Shown here in pieces: positions 24,484 to 33,725 of a DNA stretch of 41,290 nt. The stretch spans positions 1,183,362 through 1,224,651 of the forward strand of contig NZ_KK073769.1 of NCBI RefSeq assembly GCF_000582685.1, read 5' to 3'. Both the position numbers and the translations under genes were made by a program. Source of the stretch: [Scytonema hofmanni] UTEX 2349 (GTDB lineage Bacteria > Cyanobacteriota > Cyanobacteriia > Cyanobacteriales > Nostocaceae). Within the stretch, counting starts at the first letter, position 1, and the number at the start of each line of letters is the position of its first letter. The notes beneath the pieces were generated by a model, which saw only the letters and a list, made by a program, of their open reading frames with translations, ran no database searches and was not told where the DNA came from.

Positions 24484-27400
24484 TTAAGCCTGATGATGGA
24501 ATGGACACTTCGCAGATTCTGTTTGCCAGGGGTCACGTTGATAGAAATAATTAGGTTTCAGAAGACGATTTTCAAACTCTATGTTAAACACCGGGGTTGT
24601 AGAAGCTGATATTGGTGGAGTTAGCCAAACGCGATCGCCATAAACATGACGACCACACTGTTTTTCCTCATCTACAAACTGCATAAAGGAAGCAGTTAAC
24701 GCATGGTGATCAAGTATCCTGACACCATATTTTTTGTATGAATACAGAACAGCTACATTCAGTTCTACTAAAGCTAAATCTTTCCACAATGTCATCGTTT
24801 CGCTGCAATCCAAGCCGATCTTTTCGGCAATAGTTGGCAGCATATTGTAGCGATCGATATCACTAAAGTTTCTTGCCCCAATTTCTGCACCCATGTAGAA
24901 GCCGTTAAACGGTGTGGGGTATTGAATGCCACCCATATCTAGCATCATGTTACTAACCGCAGGCAAAGCGAACCACTTTAGCCCTAATTCCTCAAACCAG
25001 TCATAGCGGGGATGAGAAAGAGGAACTTCCATAACAATTTCTGGTGGAATTTCAAACCATTTCGGCTCTCGTTCTTCTACTTGGATGATTAACGGTAGTA
25101 AATCAAAGCGGGTTCGAGATTCTTTAGTCCAACCAAATTTCAGTGCTTGCTCAGTCAACTCCACGTTGGCAGGATCGCCTAAAATTGAACCATCTGGTTG
25201 TCGATAACCTGCATAGCGCAACATCAGACCGTTCCATAGCCGAATCTTCAGGTAAGGACTGAGGATGGTAATGCTCGATCGCAAGTTGCCATTGTTGGTG
25301 GCAAACTTAATGTGTTCCATCAAAGTTTGAAAAATCTCTTCCTCGGTTTGCAGATGTCGCATATCGCGCAATTGCAGACTTTGCCAAAAATTCCTTCCCA
25401 AGCAACGGTTACTATTACGCCAAGCTAGTTTTGTGCCGTATGCTAGTTCATCGTAAGTGTGTTCGTAGGTTCCTGTCTGCTCAATGGCAGCTTTTACCTC
25501 TTGCCATCGCGGTATAAATACTTGCGCTAACCCTTGTTCTAAGTAACATTGCTTGAGAAATACTTCGGCTTCCTGCATCACTGAGGCGATCGGCTCAACA
25601 TATATACTGTCTTGCTCAATCGGGGTAATGCCTCCTGCCAGTTGAATTGCCTGCCGGACGGGAGCCTTAGCTTTGCCCTCTTCATCTAACTTCGAGGAGA
25701 ATAACTCTTGACGAATGGCAGTATCTTGCCAACCAGCTTGCTGCAAATAGTCGCGCATTGCATCCATGAAGGGTTGAGGACCGCACATGAACGCAACTGT
25801 TCCCTCAACATAGGGATAGAGATTTTGTACTGCCTCTGGATTCAGTCTGCTACTTGATCGCGTTGCTCGCAGAGTAAAAGTTAAATTCGGGTGAGCAGCA
25901 GTGAGTTCTTCTAATTCTGACTTAAAGACGAAATCTTCGTGATAGGGAGCCGAACAATCAAGGTGAAATAAACGAGTATCGCTGCGACGGGCAAGGGTTC
26001 GCATCATTGCGATCGCAGGAGTAATACCAATTCCCCCGGCAAAGAAGACAACAGGCTGTTCATCTTCTAAAATAAACTCACCCCGTGGTTGGGAAATTCT
26101 AATTAAAGCTTCTCCATCAGCGCGATCGGATAACCACCGCGAAAATAACCCTAATTCTTCACGTTTAACTGTGATTTCATACTGTTCTGTTTGATCGGCA
26201 GGCGAACTCAAAGTATAAGCGCGAGTTACCCAATTTCCATCAACCCGCCCTTGAATTAATATATGTTGTCCCGGTTTAGAAGCAACAATTTCTTCATACA
26301 CCGGACGAAACTGCAAGGACACCATATTTCGTCCTAAGTTTTGTTTCGCAATAAGTTCCGCAACCGCTAGATTCGCCGAACCCAGCATTTCTTCAATTAG
26401 GGGTTGGCAACTGCCACAAACCATTGTGACTTGGGTTTGTTCAACAATTCCTTCTAGCGTATCCAGACCTGTATCGATCAGTTCCCGCACCTTCCCACAA
26501 GTGGTCTTTGTGCAGTTGCAAACAATATCGCTATCGGAACCCAGCGTTATGGCTTCCTCAATTTGCAATTCTCCCAGTTCTCGGAACAAAGCAACCTGCC
26601 AACGTGGTAAAAGCTGATCTTGAAAAAATAATTGAATTGCCAACCGCCGTCCTGCCCAACGTCCTTTAACAGAGAGGCTAAAGAGCTTGCTGTCTCTTAA
26701 TTTGAGGACTCGTTCACCGCCGTTTTCGGCTGTGTAGCGTACCTCCTCAAGATTGCTGGTATCCTCATCTTCCCAGCGCCATTCCAACAGTTCACCATCA
26801 AGGCTGCGCTGACCAATCAGCATTTTGTTATTAGCTTGCAGCAAACGGGTGATGAGTGCAGGTCTTCCTTCGAGCAATCCTTCGCTAATGGTCAGAATGC
26901 CTCGCCCTGGCAGAATGTAGACATTGATCAATTCCAAAATATTTTGGCTAGCCCAATCTGTTAGAGAAGGATTGGGTAAATTCAGCCATTCGGTTACGGC
27001 TTGTCCCTGCTCTGGCAATCCATACTGATTCAATGTCTTGAGCCACTCTAAGCGGGACTGGGCTGCTTTATCGCTCATACCGCTTACCATCCAGTCGTGC
27101 AATGCTGCTCCTGCTGGCACGTCAAAGTAACGCACCTCAGTCGGCACGTCTGCCAAAATTTTGTTGAGATGTTCTTCTAAGCCCTGAATAAATTCCTCAA
27201 AATCAATTGTCCCACTGTTGTCTGTATCTGCCTGTTGCAGAATTGTTTGGGCATCGTCGTGGCTGTATCCCAAATCCAGCAGATAGGGAAAAAGTTCTTC
27301 TGGATCAATCTGTCCACTTTGATCTAAGTCGATCGCCTGAAATCGTAGTTGAGCAAACTGCCGCGTATTCATAGTTTGCGTCAATACATCCGATAGTCCT

Positions 27401-28080
27401 TTGGCAATATCCTGTCCGGTGAGTTGCGTTGCACCTGTCAAAAGTTCTGGCGGTTCGTGATTCAATTCACCCAGCGTCCATTTATATAGTGCCTGGGCAA
27501 TTACCTCTGGTGCTAACCAAGGTAAACTGCTGTTGCCCAGTGGCAGAGATAGGGTACGACGGAATTTTAATTCTTTCTTTTGCTCTAGCAAATCAGACAA
27601 TAAGGGTGCATGACATAATACCAAAGTCTCTAAACCAGAGGAACGTACAAGATTTGCAGCTTCAGTTAGGCGTAGACGCAGAGCGTCTTGTCCATAGACA
27701 TCGCTTAGTTCACATTCCGTAGGACAAGCAGGTGCAACCCAGGCAAAACGGCGGACTCCTGCTTCTGTTGCCATCTCTAGCATTGAGCGCGTCAGCTGAG
27801 TAATATCCGACAAATCTGTGGGCATTATAAATACAAATGCAGTTTCGGCGCCACAAAAATATTCTTGAATAATATCTTTAGATACAGTGTTAATATTCAC
27901 CCATTCAATGGCTGAATTTGTTGATGCTACAACACCAAAACGTTTTAATGCCCGAATGAGTGAAAACTCCCGGTTCGTTAGCAAACTCATCAACTGTACA
28001 GCAGGTGCATACTGAGCATCAGATGTAAATACAGTAAAGGTTGATGCGGATGTAGAAATAAGGGGTTTATCTGTCAGCAT
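24484..28080 (-). CDS. nos: Multidomain nitric oxide synthase with EF-hands
   Basis: A 1198-residue protein. Order: an NmrA/epimerase-like Rossmann region (about 1-225); an EF-hand pair (DLDQSGQIDPEE from Asp251, DTDNSGTIDFEE from Asp285); an unassigned region (315-515); a BFD-type [2Fe-2S] domain (Cys521, 523, 528, 555, 558); a ferredoxin-reductase-like FAD/NAD(P) module (RAYTLSSP from 620, GGIGITP from 682, MCGPQPF with Cys766); and a C-terminal NOS oxygenase domain (about 835-1195). The haem-thiolate Cys893 is in WRNSNRCLGRNFW, and the arginine-binding Glu1066 is in YMGAEIGARNF. NOS makes NO and citrulline from L-arginine. Here reductase precedes oxygenase, the reverse of animal NOS, and the flavodoxin domain is absent. 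It is probably soluble, with Ca2+ control inferred. Confidence 0.93.
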   Translation of the reverse strand: MLTDKPLISTSASTFTVFTSDAQYAPAVQLMSLLTNREFSLIRALKRFGVVASTNSAIEWVNINTVSKDIIQEYFCGAETAFVFIMPTDLSDITQLTRSMLEMATEAGVRRFAWVAPACPTECELSDVYGQDALRLRLTEAANLVRSSGLETLVLCHAPLLSDLLEQKKELKFRRTLSLPLGNSSLPWLAPEVIAQALYKWTLGELNHEPPELLTGATQLTGQDIAKGLSDVLTQTMNTRQFAQLRFQAIDLDQSGQIDPEELFPYLLDLGYSHDDAQTILQQADTDNSGTIDFEEFIQGLEEHLNKILADVPTEVRYFDVPAGAALHDWMVSGMSDKAAQSRLEWLKTLNQYGLPEQGQAVTEWLNLPNPSLTDWASQNILELINVYILPGRGILTISEGLLEGRPALITRLLQANNKMLIGQRSLDGELLEWRWEDEDTSNLEEVRYTAENGGERVLKLRDSKLFSLSVKGRWAGRRLAIQLFFQDQLLPRWQVALFRELGELQIEEAITLGSDSDIVCNCTKTTCGKVRELIDTGLDTLEGIVEQTQVTMVCGSCQPLIEEMLGSANLAVAELIAKQNLGRNMVSLQFRPVYEEIVASKPGQHILIQGRVDGNWVTRAYTLSSPADQTEQYEITVKREELGLFSRWLSDRADGEALIRISQPRGEFILEDEQPVVFFAGGIGITPAIAMMRTLARRSDTRLFHLDCSAPYHEDFVFKSELEELTAAHPNLTFTLRATRSSSRLNPEAVQNLYPYVEGTVAFMCGPQPFMDAMRDYLQQAGWQDTAIRQELFSSKLDEEGKAKAPVRQAIQLAGGITPIEQDSIYVEPIASVMQEAEVFLKQCYLEQGLAQVFIPRWQEVKAAIEQTGTYEHTYDELAYGTKLAWRNSNRCLGRNFWQSLQLRDMRHLQTEEEIFQTLMEHIKFATNNGNLRSSITILSPYLKIRLWNGLMLRYAGYRQPDGSILGDPANVELTEQALKFGWTKESRTRFDLLPLIIQVEEREPKWFEIPPEIVMEVPLSHPRYDWFEELGLKWFALPAVSNMMLDMGGIQYPTPFNGFYMGAEIGARNFSDIDRYNMLPTIAEKIGLDCSETMTLWKDLALVELNVAVLYSYKKYGVRILDHHALTASFMQFVDEEKQCGRHVYGDRVWLTPPISASTTPVFNIEFENRLLKPNYFYQRDPWQTESAKCPFHHQA

Positions 28081-28587
28081 GGATTTAAAAATGTTATTAG
28101 AGGATGTTTAGCACTAATAATCATCCCCTCAGGGAATATTGTAAAGATAATATCAGCTTTTTCAGCGATCGCACTTTCTCTGCCAACTTCACTATCAAGA
28201 AGAAGGCGATCGCTCTCAAGATCATCAAAAAATCAGGATTGAATGCCTGAAACCTACACACCATATTTGGTCTTTTCTGTCAATGCGTAATAGCCCTTTC
28301 AAGGTGGGTCAAATGTTGGTCAAAAACCCCTTTTCATCTTCTTATCACCTTGAAAGGGCTAGTCCTAGAATGAGCGAATCTCCGCTCCTTCAGCGCCTAT
28401 CATATCGACTAAATACAGTTTTGCATAAGTTTGTAGCGTTTTTTAACGCAGAGGTGAATCAGTCGGCGGAAGCCTATGCCGTCCCGTCGAACTGATGTTA
28501 GCGAAGCGTTAGCGACGCAGGAGCGTCACCCGAAGGGAGCGCGGAGGTAAGCGCAAAGTGACGCAGAGTTTTTGTTATAAATTTTCG
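28081..28587. other. nos upstream region with repeats
   Basis: 507 bases between the MscS stop and the nos start, so it should hold the nos promoter. It contains three HIP1-like sites (28166-28215 area), a 16-bp inverted repeat (28291-28361), and from about 28440 a composite dispersed repeat (AACGCAGAGG and CGCGGAGG motifs interrupted by a GTTAGCGAAGCGTTAGCG block). No gene is recognised. Confidence 0.65.
28291..28361. repeat. 16-bp perfect inverted repeat upstream of nos
   Basis: TAGCCCTTTCAAGGTG (28291-28306) and CACCTTGAAAGGGCTA (28346-28361) with a 39-base spacer, about 210 bases upstream of the nos ATG. No T-run follows on either strand, so it is not an obvious terminator. Confidence 0.75.
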
Positions 28588-30825
28588 TCATGAACTTATG
28601 AAATGCTGTACTAAATCCTCAGGGGTTTCTGAAACCGAGCCTACCCTCCGATGCACAGACGTTTCCGAAACGAAATGGGGAATTTTGCCGTTACTATTAT
28701 CATCATCTTCTTCTTGTGATATTTCCATAGATTTGGGGACAGACGTTTCCGAAACGAAATGGGGAATTTTGCCGTTACTATTATCATCATCTTCTTGTGA
28801 TATTTCCATAGATTTGGGGATAGCAGCAAGTTGGATACCCTCTTTGTAGAACCGTTCCCGAATCATGCGAATAATATCTGAGTTGACTGTCCAAAAATCG
28901 TCTTTTTTCACCCACCCATTAGCCTTGACACTGATGTAGTAGTCCTCAATGCTCCACACCTCGGTTTGGGGGGCTGGATCTGCCAAAACATTGGGGTGGG
29001 ATTTAATAATTTCTACGAGCAATTGCTCCACCTTAGTCAGGTCTTCGTCAAAGCCAATTCGGAACCAGTGTGTAAATTTGCGATTTTGACCGTAACTCAG
29101 GTTTTCGATGGTGTCGCCCCAAATTGTGTTATTGGGAATGGTAAATATCTGACCGTCAAGACCTTTAATTTGCGTGTTAGCTAAAGTGATCGACTCTACC
29201 CATCCCCAGAGTTCGCCGAATTTGATTTCGTCATTAACATCGAAAGGCTTGTAGACCATGATCATCAAGCCGCTGGCTAAGTTACCCAGGTTGCTTTGTA
29301 GGGCGAATGCCAAAATGAAACTCAAACCCCCAACCAGGGCTAAAACTGGACCGAGGCTGACTTCCAGCGCTGTCAGAGCCAGCAGGAACCCAACAACAAC
29401 TCCGCCACGCTTAACCAGCATGACGATAAATTTACGCATTATTCTTGATGAACCACTGAATACCGAAATTAATCGATTGATGATCGCGCCGAGGATTTGA
29501 GAGACAATAATCGAAGCAATAACAATCCCGACGAACTTGCCTGTATTGCCCGCCCAGCGAAGACCACCTTCTTCAGCTTTAGCCCAACTCAAAAGCCGCA
29601 CGCCCATACCTTCAGTATCTTTGGTATCGATGTCGATACTCGTAACTGCTTGAATGTACTGGCGGTATGGCTTGGCATCGCCACCTTTTTTCTCCAGTTC
29701 ATCTAGGACAACGTTAAAGCGACCGACGATTCCTGTCAGCTGCAATTGAAGTTCGGTAACGGTTAATACGAGTTTGTTCTTTGTTTCCGACTGTGCATCG
29801 GTACTCTTTTGCAAATTTTCGGTCGTTTTTTCGAGTTGTTGTTGTTTTTGTTGGAGGTTCTGTTGGTTGTTGACGACTCCCGGCAAACCAGCAACTTTTT
29901 CCTCTCCGTTATTTTTAATTTCGGTATTTTTGACGGCGGCTGTGGCTTTGTCGAGATCCTCGGACGATTGCTCGGTTACATCAGCCCCAGGTATGCTTTT
30001 GAGCAGTTGTTTGAGGGCATCGTCCGCTTTTTTGACCTGCTCGGTGGCTTGCTTGTATTCCGGTGAATCAGGCTTGGCACCTTTTTCAGCTTCTTGGGCT
30101 TTCTCGAAGGCTTTGATCGCTGCTTCTAGTTTTTCGATAGTTTTGGTCGCCTCTTGATAAGCTAGAGATCCAGCAACCGTCTTATCTCGATCTGCCTTTA
30201 TTTGATCAAGAGTTTTTTTGCCAATTTCTAGGTCGCCAGTTTTTGCAGCCTTTTCCAGCGCCTTACGCGATGTCTTGTCTTCTTTTAATTCTGCGTTGGT
30301 TGTTTTCGCTTCCTCCACAGCTTCCTGAGCTTTTTTCAGTTCTTCTTTGGCTTGTTCTGTTTTTTTCGTTACTTCTTTGTCCTGCTGGGAATTAGGGGCA
30401 GCACCCTTTTTAGCTTGGTTAGCTTCTTCAAGGGCTTGTTTAGCTTTTTGTAAAGCATCAACGCCTTCTTGCTGTTTACTAATGGCTTGATTCTCGCGCT
30501 TGATGGTAACTTCAGCCTCGCTGATTTCTTTGGCTTTTGTGTGCAGCGACAGCATCCATGCTGCTGACTCGTTTTGGAGTTCTTCCAGAGTAAGGGGCTT
30601 AACGAGGATTTTCAGTTCATCAACAGGAATATTCAGGTCTTCAGCAGTAGTTGCTGCTTTGGGGTCTGGTGGTTTCTCTGGTTGCGCTGGTTTAGCTTCT
30701 TCAACCTTTTCAGTTTTGGCATCTTGAGCTTGATCTTGCTCCTGCGATCGCACAGGAGTAGTCCAAACCACGAAAAAACAAACGAATCCTGTAAGAAAAA
30801 TTGATCGAATTTTATAACGCCACAT
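28588..30825 (-). CDS. MscS-family channel with long periplasmic coiled coil
   Basis: A 745-residue protein. Signal peptide (about 1-28, FLTGFVCFFVVWTTPVRSQ), a long charged, Ala/Lys/Glu-rich coiled-coil region (about 70-370), and membrane helices from about 425 on (FVGIVIASIIVSQILGAII, VVVGFLLALTALEVSL, LALVGGLSFILAFALQ). The last is the MscS pore helix followed by SNLGNLASGLMIMVYKPFDV and the beta domain (QIFTIPNNTIWGDTIENLSY). MscS channels release solutes on osmotic down-shock; the coiled coil may sense the wall (inference). The C-terminal tail carries a recent tandem duplication of 28/27 residues. It is the first gene of the minus-strand block that includes nos. Confidence 0.92.
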   Translation of the reverse strand: MWRYKIRSIFLTGFVCFFVVWTTPVRSQEQDQAQDAKTEKVEEAKPAQPEKPPDPKAATTAEDLNIPVDELKILVKPLTLEELQNESAAWMLSLHTKAKEISEAEVTIKRENQAISKQQEGVDALQKAKQALEEANQAKKGAAPNSQQDKEVTKKTEQAKEELKKAQEAVEEAKTTNAELKEDKTSRKALEKAAKTGDLEIGKKTLDQIKADRDKTVAGSLAYQEATKTIEKLEAAIKAFEKAQEAEKGAKPDSPEYKQATEQVKKADDALKQLLKSIPGADVTEQSSEDLDKATAAVKNTEIKNNGEEKVAGLPGVVNNQQNLQQKQQQLEKTTENLQKSTDAQSETKNKLVLTVTELQLQLTGIVGRFNVVLDELEKKGGDAKPYRQYIQAVTSIDIDTKDTEGMGVRLLSWAKAEEGGLRWAGNTGKFVGIVIASIIVSQILGAIINRLISVFSGSSRIMRKFIVMLVKRGGVVVGFLLALTALEVSLGPVLALVGGLSFILAFALQSNLGNLASGLMIMVYKPFDVNDEIKFGELWGWVESITLANTQIKGLDGQIFTIPNNTIWGDTIENLSYGQNRKFTHWFRIGFDEDLTKVEQLLVEIIKSHPNVLADPAPQTEVWSIEDYYISVKANGWVKKDDFWTVNSDIIRMIRERFYKEGIQLAAIPKSMEISQEDDDNSNGKIPHFVSETSVPKSMEISQEEDDDNSNGKIPHFVSETSVHRRVGSVSETPEDLVQHFISS
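28655..28819 (-). repeat. 84/81-bp tandem duplication in the channel's C-terminus
   Basis: 28655-28738 (84 bases) and 28739-28819 (81 bases) are nearly identical and in frame; the only evident difference is a missing TTC triplet in the second, i.e. one acidic residue. Each encodes PKSMEISQE-(E)DDDNSNGK-IPHFVSETSV. The unit contains the palindrome CGTTTCCGAAACG. Confidence 0.92.
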
Positions 30826-30999
30826 TTGTTAGATTCTTCAGAATATTAGGTGTAATTAGTCTATTACAGAACTAGATTGTTAAGTATAATAATTGACGAA
30901 TCCTTAACAAATCGAATTTGTAAATTGTGAATTTTTGAACTTGGATCTAATATGGTCTTAGTTTAATTAACAGTAATCAAAACATTGCAACCGTCGTAG

Positions 31000-31020
31000 A
31001 GACGTTCCGGCGGAACGTCT
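31000..31020. repeat. 21-bp palindrome, AGACG arm family
   Basis: AGACGTTCCG-G-CGGAACGTCT, perfect, within a partial copy of the 54-bp dispersed repeat (shared left part GCAACCGTCGTAGAGACG). Confidence 0.85.
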
Positions 31021-31110
31021 AATTCGATGGTCGATAGCGAGTGAAACGTTCGCTTCGGACTGTAAATATTTTTGTCCAGCTACTTATACCATGTCCATTT
31101 AATTAACAAG

Positions 31111-31163
31111 AATAAAAACGTCGCAACCGTCGTAGAGACGTTCCGCCGGAAGTCTTTACATTA
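31111..31163 (+). repeat. 53-bp dispersed repeat, second copy
   Basis: Matches the reverse complement of 8315-8368 with two substitutions and one deleted base in the right arm (GGAAGTC instead of GGAACGTC), which breaks the palindrome's symmetry. The two copies are 22.8 kb apart in opposite orientation. Confidence 0.85.
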
Positions 31164-31203
31164 TTTACAAGTAATAAACCTGACATGATGTTATTAGGCA
31201 TAG

Positions 31204-31232
31204 AAAAAACCCCTAGTATTTCTACTAGGGGT
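31204..31232 (-). terminator. clpC intrinsic terminator
   Basis: On the minus strand, ACCCCTAGTA-GAAA-TACTAGGGGT is followed by TTTTTC: a perfect 10-bp stem, a GAAA tetraloop and a T-run, about 43 bases after the clpC stop. Confidence 0.95.
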
Positions 31233-31274
31233 CAAATTTATAGTTAATTCAAGCGAAAAGTAATTTGGGATAAA

Positions 31275-33725
31275 TTACCCAACACTGGTTAATAACAACT
31301 CACGTTTTTCCGACTTGCGTACTACCACTTGACCGTCGTCGTCAACATCAACAATGGCTGAGTCTCCATCGACGACTTGACCGGACAACATTGCTTCGGC
31401 GAGAGAATCTTCCAAAAGGCGCATAATCGCCCTACGTAAAGGTCTAGCACCGTAGCTGGGGTCATAACCTTCTTGTAGCACACGGTCTTTAAAGCGTTCT
31501 GTGACTTCTAAGGTAATTCCTTTTTCAGTCAAGCGACCTGCAACTTCTTTAAGCATGATTTCGGCGATTTGCTTGACTTCTTCTTTGTTCAACTGAGTGA
31601 AGACGATAATCTCATCCAGACGGTTGAGAAACTCAGGACGGAAGTAAGCCTTCAATTCTTCGTTCACCAAAGCTTTGATGCGGGTGTAATTAGCGACCGA
31701 TGCATTTTCGGTGAAATCAAAGCCTAAACCACCACCACCTTTGGAAATGACCTTAGAACCGATGTTAGAAGTCAAGATAATCAAGGTGTTCTTAAAGTCC
31801 ACCTTCCGACCTTTTGCATCACTGAGATGACCGTCATCTAAGATTTGCAGCAGCATATTGAATACATCGGGGTGCGCTTTTTCGATTTCGTCGAAAAGCA
31901 GCACTGTATATGGTCTGCGGCGCACGGCTTCGGTTAGTTGTCCGCCTTCGTCGTATCCGACGTAACCAGGAGGTGAACCAATTAACTTAGAAACGGTGTG
32001 ACGTTCCATATATTCCGACATATCCAGACGAATCATTGCTTCTTCGGAACTGAAGAAGTAACTCGCTAATGATTTTGCTAACTCAGTTTTACCGACGCCG
32101 GTGGGACCAGAGAAAATAAAGCTAGCGATGGGACGGTTGGGATTCTTCAAGCCAACTCTAGCGCGACGAATGGCGCGAGATACTGAGGTGACTGCTTGCT
32201 CTTGACCAATAAGCCGTTGGTGGAGAGTATCTTCTAAGTGTAGAAGCAACTCTGACTCAGATTCGGTCAGCTTGTTGACAGGTACACCAGTCCAGGAAGC
32301 GACGATTTGGGCGATGTCTTCTTCATCGACGATGCCGTGGAAAGTTGCCTCGTTTTCTGATTCTACTTGCAGTTGCGCTTCAATTTCTAACTCTCGATCG
32401 CGCATTTGTCCTGCTTTGTCAAAATCTTGGAGTCTAACGGCTTCGTCTTTTGCTTTGGAAACGCTCTGGAGTTGCCGCTTGAGTTCTTTGTTGGTAGAGG
32501 ATATCGAGTTTCGCAAACGAACGCGAGAACCGGCTTCATCAATCAAGTCTATGGCTTTATCTGGGAGAAAGCGATCGCTAATATAGCGGTCTGACAATTC
32601 AGCCGCAGCTTGTAGCGCTGCATCGGAAATGGTGACTCTGTGGTGCTGTTCGTAAACGCTCCGCAAACCGTGTAGAATCTCGATGGTTTCCGGTACAGTG
32701 GGTTCTCCGACCATAATCGGTTGAAAACGCCGCTCTAGAGCCGCATCGCGCTCGATGTGCTTGCGATACTCATCAAGGGTGGTTGCTCCCAAGCACTGAA
32801 GTTCACCCCTTGCTAATGCTGGCTTGAGGATGTTAGATGCATCCAAGCCGCCTTCTGTACCACCAGCACCAACAAGCGTATGAATTTCATCTATCACGAG
32901 GATGATATTACCCGCCGTGCGGACTTCCTCCATGATTTTCTTCAGGCGTTCTTCAAAATCGCCACGGAAGCGAGTACCTGACACCACCGATCCCATGTCT
33001 AGGCTGATAACTTGCTTGTCTTGCAAAATATCGGGCACATCTTGATTTATAATGCGTTGTGCTAGACCTTCGGCGATCGCTGTTTTGCCTACTCCTGGTT
33101 CGCCAATCAATACTGGGTTATTCTTGGTACGGCGACCGAGAATTTGCACAGCACGCTCAATTTCTTTTTCTCGACCAACTACAGGGTCAATTTTGCCTTC
33201 TTTGGCTAGTTTGGTGAGATTTCTGCCAAACTCTTCTATACTCAGATTTTGGGTGCGTTTTTGACCACCACCACCTGCGGTAACGCTTGCATCATCACCC
33301 AAACGGCGAATAACTGCGCTGCGAATAGTCTGTAGATCAACTCCCAGGTTTTGCAGGACTTTAGCGGCAACACCTTCACCAGCTTCAGTCAATCCCAAAA
33401 GCAGGTGTTCTGTGTTTATGTAGTTGTGTCCGACACTGCGAGCTTCCTTAAATGATTGCTCAAATAGGCTTTTTACCTTTGGTGTAAAGGGAATTTCTGG
33501 TGGTACGAAGCCAGTACCGCGACCAATGATCTTTTCTACTTCTCGACGTGCGTCTTTGAGGGTAATACCCAACTCAGTTAGCACTTTTGCAGCCACCCCA
33601 GTTCCTTCTCCCATCAAGCCCAGGAGAATCTGTTCTGTGCCGACAAAGTTGTGTCCCAGGCGTCGGGCTTCCTCCTGAGCTAACATAATTACTCTAATGG
33701 CTTCGGAAGTGAAGTGTTCAAACAT
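31275..33725 (-). CDS. clpC: ATP-dependent Clp protease ATPase subunit ClpC
   Basis: HSP100 unfoldase that feeds substrates to ClpP-type proteases. 816 residues, normal for ClpC. The N-domain has two Clp_N repeats (MFEHFTSEAIRVIMLAQEEA; FEQSFKEARSVGHNYINTEH). AAA1 has Walker A GEPGVGKT from Gly208 and VIDEIHTLVGAG. The middle domain contains a UVR-type segment (DFDKAGQMRDRELEIEA). AAA2 has Walker A GPTGVGKT from Gly540 and LLFDEIEKAHPDVFN. The ClpP-binding loop region is in the AAA2 domain near LGFDFTENAS. The MFEHFT start is the family's conserved N-terminus. Divergent from a DUF3288 gene. Confidence 0.98.
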   Translation of the reverse strand: MFEHFTSEAIRVIMLAQEEARRLGHNFVGTEQILLGLMGEGTGVAAKVLTELGITLKDARREVEKIIGRGTGFVPPEIPFTPKVKSLFEQSFKEARSVGHNYINTEHLLLGLTEAGEGVAAKVLQNLGVDLQTIRSAVIRRLGDDASVTAGGGGQKRTQNLSIEEFGRNLTKLAKEGKIDPVVGREKEIERAVQILGRRTKNNPVLIGEPGVGKTAIAEGLAQRIINQDVPDILQDKQVISLDMGSVVSGTRFRGDFEERLKKIMEEVRTAGNIILVIDEIHTLVGAGGTEGGLDASNILKPALARGELQCLGATTLDEYRKHIERDAALERRFQPIMVGEPTVPETIEILHGLRSVYEQHHRVTISDAALQAAAELSDRYISDRFLPDKAIDLIDEAGSRVRLRNSISSTNKELKRQLQSVSKAKDEAVRLQDFDKAGQMRDRELEIEAQLQVESENEATFHGIVDEEDIAQIVASWTGVPVNKLTESESELLLHLEDTLHQRLIGQEQAVTSVSRAIRRARVGLKNPNRPIASFIFSGPTGVGKTELAKSLASYFFSSEEAMIRLDMSEYMERHTVSKLIGSPPGYVGYDEGGQLTEAVRRRPYTVLLFDEIEKAHPDVFNMLLQILDDGHLSDAKGRKVDFKNTLIILTSNIGSKVISKGGGGLGFDFTENASVANYTRIKALVNEELKAYFRPEFLNRLDEIIVFTQLNKEEVKQIAEIMLKEVAGRLTEKGITLEVTERFKDRVLQEGYDPSYGARPLRRAIMRLLEDSLAEAMLSGQVVDGDSAIVDVDDDGQVVVRKSEKRELLLTSVG

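Larger units (their letters stand above)
30826..31274. other. Repeat-filled gap between clpC and the MscS gene
   Basis: 449 bases. Holds two copies of the TTCCG-core palindrome (31000-31020; 31132-31158 with one base lost), the 53-bp dispersed repeat copy 31111-31163, two copies of a TTTAATTAACA motif (30961-30972, 31098-31107), and the clpC terminator (31204-31232). No gene is seen. Confidence 0.75.

Noticed and set aside
24317..24508. 63-codon minus-strand frame overlapping the end of nos
   Set aside because: It is made of iterated spacer DNA and the antisense of no gene; composition is not protein-like.
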